Shown here piece by piece: positions 6,951 through 13,913 of a stretch of DNA of 17,325 nucleotides (the stretch's first letter is position 1; every line of letters begins with the position of its first letter). The position numbers and the translations under genes were made by a program. The notes below the pieces were generated by a model. It was not told the origin of the DNA and made no database searches. It saw only the letters and a program-made list of their open reading frames with translations. Source of the DNA: an uncultured Bacteroidales bacterium (lineage in GTDB: Bacteria > Bacteroidota > Bacteroidia > Bacteroidales > Bacteroidaceae); NCBI GenBank assembly GCA_937916465.1, contig CALFTK010000017.1:1-17325 (forward strand), read 5' to 3'.

Positions 6951-9374
6951 TTACAATACTATTTCTGAGCCATTGTATTCAACGGTTCTAATGCCATCTT
7001 TGCCTACTATGCGTACGTTGAAAGTGCGGTTTTTGAGCATACCCGGGAATTCACCTTGAACAGCACCAATGGTTAGTTTCTGTTTGCTGTCGTTCCATTT
7101 GAATTCAATAGTGCTGTAAACACCCTTTTCGTAGTTGTAGTTATCGCCTTCGTCTTCGTACAGAGTGAATGTAGCGTTTGCACCCGGATAGATTATTATA
7201 TCCAGATTATCCCATTTGCTCTCTTCAGCATATTGCATTACAGGTGCAAGTGGAATAATGCTGCCGGCACGTACAAACATAGGGCCTTTGTCAAACGATG
7301 TCTCTATAGTAACATCCTGACCGCCACGGTACTTCTTTTCTGTCCAGAAATCGTACCAATCGGCACCCTTAGGAAGATATTTTACAGCACTCATTGGCTG
7401 GTCAAAATCAATGTTGGTAGTGCCTTCTGCTGCTACCGGATTGTTTCTGTTCCATCCGCTCATGGCATCGCCTCTTACTACTCGTTCTTCAGTGTATTGG
7501 GCTGTTACTATTGGAGTGGCTAAAATGCTGCGGCCAAACATGAATTCATCTGTCATATCCCAAACGCGTTTGTCTGCAGCAAAATCGTAAACAAGTGCGC
7601 GCATATAACTGTCATCATTGTCAGTTACTTGCCATGCAGTACTATAAATATATGGTAGTAGCTGATAACGTAATCTGATGCTCTTTTCTATAGCATCGAA
7701 TGCTGCATCGCCTTTACTTCCAAAACGATATATTTCTCTTGGTGCATCAGCGCCATGACTACGGAATACCGGGCAGAAAAGACCAAACTGCATCCAGCGT
7801 ACATAGAGTTCCTGATACTGTTTGTTCTGGGGTGCCGAACCTCCACCACGGGTATTGTATGAACTACAGAAGAAACCGCCTATATCGGTGTTTACGTTAG
7901 GACAGCCTGTCATTGTATAGTTCAGTGTCAGAGGTAATTGTTTACGAAGCATATCCCATGATGAATTTACATCTCCACTCCATAGACCTGAACCGTAACG
8001 TTGCTGACCTGCAAAAGCGGAACGGGTCATGATGAATACACGTTTCTCTTCTGAATCTTTGCGAAGATTGTTATAAATGCCACTTACTGATGCCAATGGG
8101 AATACGTTACGATATCTTCTCCATGTACCATCGCCTGCAGAGTGATCGTAATGACTATCTTGTGGATTAAAGAAGTCGGGGTCAGTTGAATCCATCCACC
8201 AGGCATCAATATCGTAATCTACAAGCGTCTTCAGGTTCTGCCAATAGATTTCACGGGCAACGGGACTTAGAGCATCATATACGCGTACACCGCTTGGATA
8301 GTCCATTCGTGGGGGCCAGATATGTGAAAGACCGCTCTGTGGCCATGTCTGGAAATCGTATAGCAGACCTTTTTCTTCCAATTGTGAGAAGGCATGTGTC
8401 TGTGGACCAAAACTAGCCCAGATACTTATCATTAAATGTGCGTTATGACGATGTACCTCTTCTACCATCTGTGGGCCATTAACGTATGCTTCTGACAAAA
8501 AGTCCATAGCATTCCACAAGTAGTTGTTACCCCAATATTGCCAGTCTTGGATTATACCATCCAATGGAACTTTATTCTGACGATGCCAGCGTACCACTTC
8601 CAGTAGTTCTTCCGGTGTCTTGTATCTCTCTTTGCACTGCCAATAGCCAAATGTCCACAGTGGGAACATAGGAACATCACCGCTAAGTGTACGCATCTGT
8701 GCGTTAACTCCATCGCCTGTAGCACCTAACATAAAGTAGTAGTCAATAGCATCACCAACTTCGGCCGAGAATTTCATACCCTCTGTATTGTCAATGAAAT
8801 CTGCTCGTGAATAGTTGTCCCAGAATAGGCCCCATCCTTTGATTGACTGGATTACGTACTGGTAGTCCTGGGTGTTGTTCTGTTCCATCATTTTATGTTC
8901 AGAATTTCTGCGGTTCAATTTACCATCCTGTATAGCACCCAGTCCGTATATAGGTTCATCTTTATCTAATGTATAGACAATAGTGGTACGATAACTGCCT
9001 TTGTCAGGGCCTTCGGTACGTTCCTGGAATCCATAAGACTTTTCTTTAAGCATGTTTTTGCCTTTACTCAAGAACTGCACCAAACCGGTTTTCTTGTCTA
9101 TTACAACTGTCAGTTTGGGACTGCTTAAAGTGATTTTTGATGAACTTTCCTGATTCTTGATGTTCAGATTAGTGGCAGGTTTTAGCGTTACCACCCAACT
9201 TTCTGCTGTGGGAATTCCTTTTTCTGTTGGATACTTTACTACTCGAACAATTTCATCGGTAAAGAATGTTACTTGTGTAGTAGTTCCATTAACTTCTACC
9301 TGAGCTTTGTTTGCCCCTAAAACTGCCGGCATAGAAACAAGTAGCAGCAGTATTGAAAAAAATGCCTTTCTCAT
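6951..9374 (-). CDS. Secreted glycoside hydrolase family 31 protein (alpha-xylosidase/alpha-glucosidase type)
   Basis: An 807-residue exported enzyme with a signal peptide at residues 1-20 (FFSILLLLVSMPAVLGA). GH31 enzymes are retaining alpha-glycosidases that release glucose or xylose from oligosaccharides. Domain order fits the family: N-terminal beta-sandwich (20-235; PIYGLGAIQDG at 141-151), a (beta/alpha)8 barrel from about 236 (PLWTFGYWQCKERY; GIIQDWQYWG at 273-282), and C-terminal beta domains (LATPIV, GPMFVRAGSIIP, LYEDEGD). The nucleophile should be Asp395 in WWMDSTDPD and the acid/base Asp468 in SGDVNSSW. The WWMD.T.PD form resembles Bacteroidetes alpha-xylosidase-type members more than the WxDMNE of alpha-glucosidases, but substrate is not certain. 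No SusC/SusD genes lie beside it, so it is not in an obvious polysaccharide locus here. It has its own promoter and terminator. Confidence 0.92.
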   Translation of the reverse strand: MRKAFFSILLLLVSMPAVLGANKAQVEVNGTTTQVTFFTDEIVRVVKYPTEKGIPTAESWVVTLKPATNLNIKNQESSSKITLSSPKLTVVIDKKTGLVQFLSKGKNMLKEKSYGFQERTEGPDKGSYRTTIVYTLDKDEPIYGLGAIQDGKLNRRNSEHKMMEQNNTQDYQYVIQSIKGWGLFWDNYSRADFIDNTEGMKFSAEVGDAIDYYFMLGATGDGVNAQMRTLSGDVPMFPLWTFGYWQCKERYKTPEELLEVVRWHRQNKVPLDGIIQDWQYWGNNYLWNAMDFLSEAYVNGPQMVEEVHRHNAHLMISIWASFGPQTHAFSQLEEKGLLYDFQTWPQSGLSHIWPPRMDYPSGVRVYDALSPVAREIYWQNLKTLVDYDIDAWWMDSTDPDFFNPQDSHYDHSAGDGTWRRYRNVFPLASVSGIYNNLRKDSEEKRVFIMTRSAFAGQQRYGSGLWSGDVNSSWDMLRKQLPLTLNYTMTGCPNVNTDIGGFFCSSYNTRGGGSAPQNKQYQELYVRWMQFGLFCPVFRSHGADAPREIYRFGSKGDAAFDAIEKSIRLRYQLLPYIYSTAWQVTDNDDSYMRALVYDFAADKRVWDMTDEFMFGRSILATPIVTAQYTEERVVRGDAMSGWNRNNPVAAEGTTNIDFDQPMSAVKYLPKGADWYDFWTEKKYRGGQDVTIETSFDKGPMFVRAGSIIPLAPVMQYAEESKWDNLDIIIYPGANATFTLYEDEGDNYNYEKGVYSTIEFKWNDSKQKLTIGAVQGEFPGMLKNRTFNVRIVGKDGIRTVEYNGSEIVL

Positions 9375-9405
9375 ATAATAAAAAAATGGTTAGTTTCTTT
9401 GAAGA

Positions 9406-9413
9406 CAAAGATA
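9406..9413 (-). promoter_or_regulatory. Probable -7 promoter element of the GH31 gene
   Basis: TATCTTTG on the minus strand fits TANNTTTG and lies 31 bases before the ATG at 9374. A TTG (9438-9436) is 22 bases further upstream, slightly wide for the usual -33 spacing, so the upstream half is unsure. Confidence 0.5.
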
Positions 9414-9417
9414 CGCA

Positions 9418-9546
9418 TAAGCGAGCGAGAAATATCAAGCTTGCTTGAATATTTTTCAAAGCGAGCGCAAGTATTTTATGGAAAGATAGCAATATGCTGG
9501 TAAAAAATATGAATTTTACTTCAATATTTTCAAAGCGAAAGCAAAC
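9418..9546. repeat. AT-rich intergenic repeats with GCGAGCG / GCGAAAGC cores
   Basis: Between the GH31 and EamA genes, TATTTT(T)CAAAGCGA(G/A) occurs at about 9449-9466 and again at about 9524-9540, followed by GCAAG or GCAAAC. A third GCGAGCGAG sits at 9421-9429. AAATATCAAGC (9430-9440) and GCTTGAATATTT (9443-9454) form an imperfect inverted repeat around TT. There is no ORF or U-tailed terminator here. The sequence may be an upstream control region of the GH31 gene or a degenerate intergenic repeat family. Confidence 0.4.
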
Positions 9547-9564
9547 ATCATCTATACTTAGTTG

Positions 9565-10482
9565 TTATTTAGCTTTGTTGATGATGTATATGCCTATTGT
9601 GGTAAGAGTTGCAGATACTATATATTTGGCATAGAATGGTTCGCCTAAACAGAGACACGATGTAATGGTACCTACCACAGGGATAAGCGAATTGAATATA
9701 GCCACTTTACCTATGGGATTGCAACTTATCAGTTTGTTGTATAGTGTGAATCCCAATGTGGAAATAGCTATTAGCGAAATAAGGATAAGTATGCCGTTTA
9801 AAGTTACCGCAGGTAGTGTTCCGCCTGAAATTAAACCTAAGATTACGAGTAGTAAACCTCCACCACCCAAACTGTATCCTGTACCTACAAAGATATCCAC
9901 TCTTTTACCCAATCCGCGTGTCATAAGGCTGGCAAAGGCAGAACACATTGCATTAAGTATTATCATGCCATCGCCTAAGAGAGAAAACGAACTTTCGTTG
10001 TTGTTACCCAAATTTAAAGCCAATATACCGCCTACACCTACTATGCAACCTATTAACTTATTACGTGTAAAACGATCGCTTTTAAAGAATATGCAGGCCA
10101 AAATCACTACCAAAAATACACTTAGTGAATTGATGATAGAAGCTCTGGCACCTTCGCTATGGGATAATCCTATGTAGAAGAATGCGTAGTGTAGTGTAGT
10201 GTTTAATAGCGAAAACAGTAGAATGAAGAGCCAATTTGCAGGTCTTGATACTTTGAAACTTTTCCTCTTTATACCGGCTACGCATAGGACTATCAGACCG
10301 GACACACAAAACCGTATGCCGGCAAACAGCATCTTGCTGCCTGTCATCTGTTCTGTTATTTCAAACTCATTGAAACCTAACTTTATAAGTGGATATGCCC
10401 ATCCCCATGCAATAGCTGCGGTAAGAGCAAACGTCACCACCCAAAACGGACGTTGGAACAGAGGTAGCTTTTCGGAATTCAT
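9565..10482 (-). CDS. EamA/DMT-superfamily transporter
   Basis: A 305-residue inner membrane protein with about ten hydrophobic helices in two homologous halves, the EamA (drug/metabolite transporter) design. Half one runs about 14-157 (AIAWGWAYPLIKLGF; HYAFFYIGLSHSEGARASII at 98-117; CIVGVGGILALNLG), half two about 167-302 (DGMIILNAMCSAFASLMTRGL; STLGFTLYNKLI; GEPFYAKY at 280-287, the conserved Gly-Glu at the penultimate helix). The family exports amino acids, nucleosides or other small metabolites, or carries sugars; the substrate is not readable. The ATG is 12 bases after the cupin stop and preceded by GGGAAG, so the two form an operon. No clear terminator is visible below 9565. Confidence 0.87.
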   Translation of the reverse strand: MNSEKLPLFQRPFWVVTFALTAAIAWGWAYPLIKLGFNEFEITEQMTGSKMLFAGIRFCVSGLIVLCVAGIKRKSFKVSRPANWLFILLFSLLNTTLHYAFFYIGLSHSEGARASIINSLSVFLVVILACIFFKSDRFTRNKLIGCIVGVGGILALNLGNNNESSFSLLGDGMIILNAMCSAFASLMTRGLGKRVDIFVGTGYSLGGGGLLLVILGLISGGTLPAVTLNGILILISLIAISTLGFTLYNKLISCNPIGKVAIFNSLIPVVGTITSCLCLGEPFYAKYIVSATLTTIGIYIINKAK

Positions 10483-10494
10483 CTTCCCGGTATA

Positions 10495-10824
10495 TTATTG
10501 ATTGGGAACAGCTGCAAAGAAAATAAGATCTTCTGTGCCGGTATTTACTAAACTGTGCGTGTGACCTTTAGGGCAATATGTGCATTGTCCCTGTACCAAT
10601 GGTGAAGCTACTCCATCTTCAATAATTGTACCTTCTCCTTCCAGTACGAATAGTATTTCCGAATTCTCTTCATGTGTATGTTCGCCTATACTTGCCCCGG
10701 GTATAAGTCTTCCTTTCATTATGCGGTTAGTACCATCCCAGAACATTTTTACATCAAACTCTTTTTCTCCACCTTTAAAATTCGGAATCTGGGTTGATTC
10801 CATTGTATTGAAATCTATAATCAT
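10495..10824 (-). CDS. Small single-domain cupin protein
   Basis: A 109-residue cytoplasmic protein with one complete cupin barrel. Motif 1 is GEHTHEENSEILFVLEGEG (47-65) with metal ligands His49, His51 and Glu56; motif 2 is G79-x5-P85-x-G87-x2-H90-x3-N94 with His90 as fourth ligand. All four ligands are present, so it likely binds a divalent metal. Two Cys (81 and 84) lie beside motif 2. Cupins of this size serve as isomerases, dioxygenases or ligand-binding proteins, so no reaction can be assigned. It is first in an operon with the EamA transporter, which suggests that both act on the same small metabolite (inference). A good promoter lies upstream. Confidence 0.87.
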   Translation of the reverse strand: MIIDFNTMESTQIPNFKGGEKEFDVKMFWDGTNRIMKGRLIPGASIGEHTHEENSEILFVLEGEGTIIEDGVASPLVQGQCTYCPKGHTHSLVNTGTEDLIFFAAVPNQ

Positions 10825-10846
10825 ATTTTTTCATTTTTAGCGAGTG

Positions 10847-10878
10847 CAAAATTATAAACAATCTCTTTAGCTAACAAA
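10847..10878 (-). promoter_or_regulatory. Promoter of the cupin-EamA operon
   Basis: Minus strand: TTTG (10878-10875), 20-base spacer, TAATTTTG (10854-10847, fits TANNTTTG). It lies 23 bases before the ATG at 10824. This is one of the best Bacteroidetes-type promoter matches in the window. Confidence 0.75.
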
Positions 10879-11023
10879 TGAAACTCTGTTTTATGTTTTA
10901 GTTTACGCAATAACCTTTCTGCAGAAACTATAAGAAAAAACAAACCTATCAGCTTGACGAATCAGGAGCCACCGGGAATAAACTATGTAAAAGTGTGTGG
11001 TTTTGAATAAAAAAAGGATTTTT

Positions 11024-11104
11024 ATGAAAAAAGATTTTATGTATGAATCTCCATGTGTAGATGTTATTGAAGTGGAGGTTGAGAATGGATTTGCTGTAAG
11101 TTAA
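11024..11104 (+). CDS. 26-residue peptide of the Bacteroidales 'MKK-Y-x-P...VEVExGFA' type, probably frameshifted
   Basis: A short ORF, MKKDFMYESPCVDVIEV followed by EVENGFAVS and TAA. AAAAAAAGGA five bases before the ATG gives a plausible ribosome binding site. The pattern (MKK, aromatic and Pro near residue 9, acidic-hydrophobic EVEV, then GFA-S) resembles small uncharacterised peptides I recall as common in Bacteroides and Prevotella, often near fimbrillin genes. Those are usually longer, with a Gly/Glu-rich tail. Skipping one base near 11099 would continue the reading as VNTEGFGDYQ to a TAA at 11130-11132, exactly the expected kind of tail, so an inserted base may have shortened this copy. 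No signal peptide; role unknown. No convincing promoter seen. Confidence 0.5.
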   Translation: MKKDFMYESPCVDVIEVEVENGFAVS

Positions 11105-11150
11105 CACTGAAGGATTTGGTGATTATCAGTAATGTGTTAATATCAAAATT

Positions 11151-11198
11151 TGACATGAACCCCGAAAGTTTTTTGTCTAACTTTCGGGGTTCATGTCA
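11151..11198. terminator. Perfect 20-bp stem hairpin, probable bidirectional terminator
   Basis: Bases 11151-11170 are exactly complementary to 11179-11198 around the loop TTTTGTCT. It lies between the plus-strand peptide gene and the convergent ATP-binding protein gene. Neither side has a clear run of T after the stem, so termination would rest on stem strength; a small repetitive hairpin element is the alternative. Confidence 0.6.
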
Positions 11199-11223
11199 CA
11201 CTAATGCGTCTCCCTTTATAATT

Positions 11224-11323
11224 CTTGTGGACTTCTTGCGGACAATTATTTTATTGTCGTAAGTCGTTGATTTTTAGATATAATCTTTCTTGCGGACAAA
11301 AAACACCCTCTTGCGGACAATTA
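11224..11323. repeat. Direct repeats CTTGCGGACAA(TTA) at the 3' end of the ATP-binding protein gene
   Basis: CTTGCGGACAATTA occurs at 11235-11248 and 11310-11323, CTTGCGGACAA at 11289-11299, and a degenerate CTTGTGGAC at 11224-11232. The last copy overlaps the stop codon of the gene at 11321-12973. Spacings are unequal (54 and 21 bases between starts). Confidence 0.7.
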
Positions 11324-12973
11324 GTTGAACTTTGGAAAATCTGCTGTTTGGGAATATTGCACATATTTACCGCCTCCCTTTCTTTCAATGAAACCAGCCT
11401 TTTCCATCTTGGTTATCAAGAAACGAATTTGTCTGTCTGACAATTCTTCTCCTAATGTTTCCGACAAGGAAGTACGATTTATGAATGTATTGCTCTTGAA
11501 ACATTCCGCTACCATTTGCAGGTGTTTGAGATTAAAGCCTTTCAACTTTTCAGAGAATGAACTCTTGTAATCATCGGAAAGTCTGTAATACCCATCTTCC
11601 TTAACAAGCAAACCTTCTGCTGATAGTCTTTCAGCAATGGCAGTATCCATATTCTCAAAGTCCCTCATACATACCTTATACAGCATAAGCAGTTCAAAGA
11701 CATTCAGTTTCTTGTTGTCTTCACGCTTGTTCTGTTCGTGTCTGATGAAGCGGACAAATCCTTCATCCAATATAGGAGCTTTGAACGTCAGACTAACCTG
11801 ATATGGGTCTGTTCCTCCAAAATCGGGTAATGCCTTGCCCTCCAAAATGCAATGGTAAAACATCTTATCTACACCTTGACCGGAACGCTCTACCAAACCT
11901 GTCTTCTGCAGAATCTCACTCATCAGTTTTGAACGAGGTGTGCTGTTGATGGTAAGGATGTTGTTTGCATCTACGCCGGATGGGAAACCGCCTGCATTAG
12001 TTATGGTCAAGGTATCGGGGTACTGTTTTATGACCACATCACTTTGGATCTTCATTGAGCGGTGACAGACTGCATTCAAAATAGCCTCGCGCACTACCTC
12101 TTCATTGAAGGATGGAATATCGAAGATATATGGTCCATCATTATAATGAAGTTGTGGATTACTTGCCGGTTGGTTTATATATTCCCAAACCTTATCAATG
12201 GCTATGAACAACGGCAGTTGGAACTCCTTGCGTGCAGTATATTGTATCATCGAATGATACATTCTGAACTCGACCACAATATTATTCTGTGGAAGGTATT
12301 GGCGTATTGCCTCTGACTTACCAAGTAATACCAATGCTGCATAATTCAGTTTGCCCGATTTCAGCAATTCCAAATCAGTCAGCACCTGTTCATCGGGGAG
12401 ATTTTGGAAAGTAGGATTCTTTTGCTTGTCGGCATATTGGATTTTCATAGCCTTGATAGCTTCCTTATCCAAATCGTCCATTGTCAAACCTTCGCATATT
12501 TGAGCTGAGAAGTCAGGTTCCTGCTCTGATAGTATTCTGAATATTTCAGCATCCGACATTTCACGCAGACTTTCTCCTGTACGCATCAGAGGAACGCCCT
12601 CGAATTTCAACAGACGACCGATAGGACGAGAAGGAACAGTTAGAACAAGTACACGTTTCCCATCTTCAGAATACAGTTCTTCGTATTGTACTCTGATACC
12701 AAGTCGCTTGTAAATCTCATCTACAAGTTCTCCAACCTTATCTTCTGCAAAGTTGCTTCCTACTACTGTATGAGGCCTATGGTCTGCCATACCCAATACA
12801 AGATGACCGCCACATTCATTTGCCAAAGCTACAACATAGCCCAAAACACAATGACGCCTATCTTTAGGGTCGGTGTGCTTTCCTCCGGCAAACGGATAGT
12901 TACGTTTAGCCTCCTTAAACTCAACGTGGTCTTCGCTTTCACGCAATCTCTGCAACTCCTCAATCGTACTCAT
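11321..12973 (-). CDS. AlbA/Schlafen-domain ATP-binding protein (putative DNA-binding regulator)
   Basis: A 550-residue cytoplasmic protein. Residues 10-140 match the AlbA_2/Schlafen fold: ESEDHVEFKEAKRN (13-24), then HCVLGYVVALANECGGHLVLGMAD (41-64) and VPLMRTGESLREMSDAEIF. Residues 285-400 carry a GHKL-type ATPase remnant of the HATPase_c_4 kind: EEVVREAILNAVCHR (291-305), ITNAGGFPSGV (324-334), NSTPRSKLM and GLVERSGQGVDKM (359-371). Residues 470-545 form a C-terminal winged-helix with SDRQIRFLITKMEKAGFIER. Members are annotated as transcriptional regulators or ATP-binding proteins, and some Schlafen-type proteins act in defence; the role here is open. ATG at 12973 is preferred; TTG at 12979 would add only two residues. 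Monocistronic, upstream of an AT-rich cassette. Confidence 0.85.
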   Translation of the reverse strand: MSTIEELQRLRESEDHVEFKEAKRNYPFAGGKHTDPKDRRHCVLGYVVALANECGGHLVLGMADHRPHTVVGSNFAEDKVGELVDEIYKRLGIRVQYEELYSEDGKRVLVLTVPSRPIGRLLKFEGVPLMRTGESLREMSDAEIFRILSEQEPDFSAQICEGLTMDDLDKEAIKAMKIQYADKQKNPTFQNLPDEQVLTDLELLKSGKLNYAALVLLGKSEAIRQYLPQNNIVVEFRMYHSMIQYTARKEFQLPLFIAIDKVWEYINQPASNPQLHYNDGPYIFDIPSFNEEVVREAILNAVCHRSMKIQSDVVIKQYPDTLTITNAGGFPSGVDANNILTINSTPRSKLMSEILQKTGLVERSGQGVDKMFYHCILEGKALPDFGGTDPYQVSLTFKAPILDEGFVRFIRHEQNKREDNKKLNVFELLMLYKVCMRDFENMDTAIAERLSAEGLLVKEDGYYRLSDDYKSSFSEKLKGFNLKHLQMVAECFKSNTFINRTSLSETLGEELSDRQIRFLITKMEKAGFIERKGGGKYVQYSQTADFPKFN

Positions 12974-12979
12974 ATACAA

Positions 12980-13115
12980 AATTTTCTGTAAAGGTACTTA
13001 AATTTAAGGCGATATAAAAATTTGCTAGCCATTATTCTCTGTCATTCCCCAAATCTGCATCTGCATCCCCAAAATCCATTATAAATGAACGGTAAAATTA
13101 CTGTCATATATAATT
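12980..13115. other. Intergenic segment with 13-bp stem hairpin at 13088-13123
   Basis: AACGGTAAAATTA (13088-13100) and TAATTTTACCGTT (13111-13123) form a perfect stem with a 10-base loop; the stop codon of the next minus-strand gene lies inside one arm. On the plus strand five T follow (13122-13126), while on the minus strand only a mixed CATTTAT follows. It may serve as an end signal for the minus-strand cassette. TACCTTTA on the minus strand (12996-12989) is a weak -7 candidate for the ATP-binding protein gene. Nothing else seen. Confidence 0.5.
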
Positions 13116-13799
13116 TTACCGTTTTTGATTGCTTTCCTGACATAAATTTATAAAAAGTTCAATATACAGATCAAGCCATAAACTATGTTCAGACTTCATA
13201 ATTTGTACACTATCATATATATCTTTTAGCATTCTTATATTTTTATCATATACGCCACTTTTTATTATACTTTTGTATTTATCAAAGAAACTAAGAAATC
13301 CCCAATTAAAAGATTCCTTGTATTTATTGAATAATTGATTACTTATTGTAACTCTATTTTGAGCATATGACAATCTAAAACCTGTTGTATTGTCTATTCT
13401 GTTGTATATCTCTAGCATGTCACGATTTCGAGGATTTTCATTAAACCATATATTATGGTATTCCAACAAAATAACATCACAGTTGCTTATATTATATTCA
13501 TCTTCGTTTTGAAGACAATGACCATATTCATGTGTCAAAGTTCTCAAAAGAGTAAATTCTTGTGACTTATAATTACTAGATATATATATAGTATTTTCAT
13601 TATGATTGTAATATCCGCCTCCTGCAACTAAAACTTTATTATTATTCTCTTGTTCTGTTGATATACTAATACCTAAACTTGTGGTTATGAAATCAAGATA
13701 TTTATCTTGACCTTTTCGGTAATTGATATCTATAATACAATATTTGCATTTGTCAAAAACACCTGCAAAACTTATAACACCGTTATAGATTTCATTCAT
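13116..13799 (-). CDS. HEYGH metallopeptidase-like protein, unknown family
   Basis: A 227-residue protein without signal peptide or membrane segment, very AT-rich. It holds a zincin active-site motif: residues 87-97, TLTHEYGHCLQ, give His90, Glu91 and His94. Before it comes GGGYYNHNENTIYISSN (60-76), a beta-strand run like those before HExxH in metallopeptidase toxin domains and lethal-factor-type or ImmA-type peptidases. A third zinc ligand cannot be fixed; Glu113 or His115 (LLEYHN) are candidates. Residues 140-227 are helical and aromatic-rich. It is last in an operon with the 194-aa protein and a 35-aa ORF, whose TGA overlaps this ATG by four bases. Cytoplasmic zincin with unknown substrate is the safe description; a toxin or regulator-cleaving protease are options. 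Confidence 0.7.
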   Translation of the reverse strand: MNEIYNGVISFAGVFDKCKYCIIDINYRKGQDKYLDFITTSLGISISTEQENNNKVLVAGGGYYNHNENTIYISSNYKSQEFTLLRTLTHEYGHCLQNEDEYNISNCDVILLEYHNIWFNENPRNRDMLEIYNRIDNTTGFRLSYAQNRVTISNQLFNKYKESFNWGFLSFFDKYKSIIKSGVYDKNIRMLKDIYDSVQIMKSEHSLWLDLYIELFINLCQESNQKR

Positions 13800-13903
13800 A
13801 AATAAATATTATTTTTCCTACTCTTCATCGGATTTTCGGTTTCTCCATTGTCTTTTATGATGTGCAAACACGTGAAATTAGCAAGTTGAATATTATTAAG
13901 CAT
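13796..13903 (-). CDS. 35-residue small ORF coupled to the metallopeptidase gene
   Basis: MLNNIQLANFTCLHIIKDNG followed by a Lys/Asn-rich tail ending NNIYL. The ATG is 10 bases after the stop of the 194-aa gene and the TGA overlaps the next ATG in the classic ATGA form (13799-13796). No Shine-Dalgarno is obvious, as is usual in Bacteroidetes. The arrangement supports translation; coding as such is not proven and it could be a remnant of a longer gene. Function unknown. Confidence 0.45.
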   Translation of the reverse strand: MLNNIQLANFTCLHIIKDNGETENPMKSRKNNIYL

Positions 13904-13913
13904 AGCCGTATAA

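Noticed and set aside
9665..10177. 170-aa plus-strand ORF antisense to the EamA gene
   Set aside because: Shadow of a complete ten-helix transporter; Pro/Lys-rich translation typical of antisense to membrane codons.
11225..11440. 71-aa plus-strand ORF with repeated SCGQ
   Set aside because: The SCGQ repetition is only the translation of the CTTGCGGACAA direct repeats and it overlaps the 3' end of the ATP-binding protein gene.
12974..12979. TTG start adding two residues to the AlbA/GHKL protein
   Set aside because: ATG at 12973 is six bases downstream, fits homologous starts (MSTIEELQRL) and needs no rare start codon.
13040..13080. Short CATCTGCATCTGCATCCCC repeat as a regulatory array
   Set aside because: Only two to three short units, no symmetry and no promoter context.
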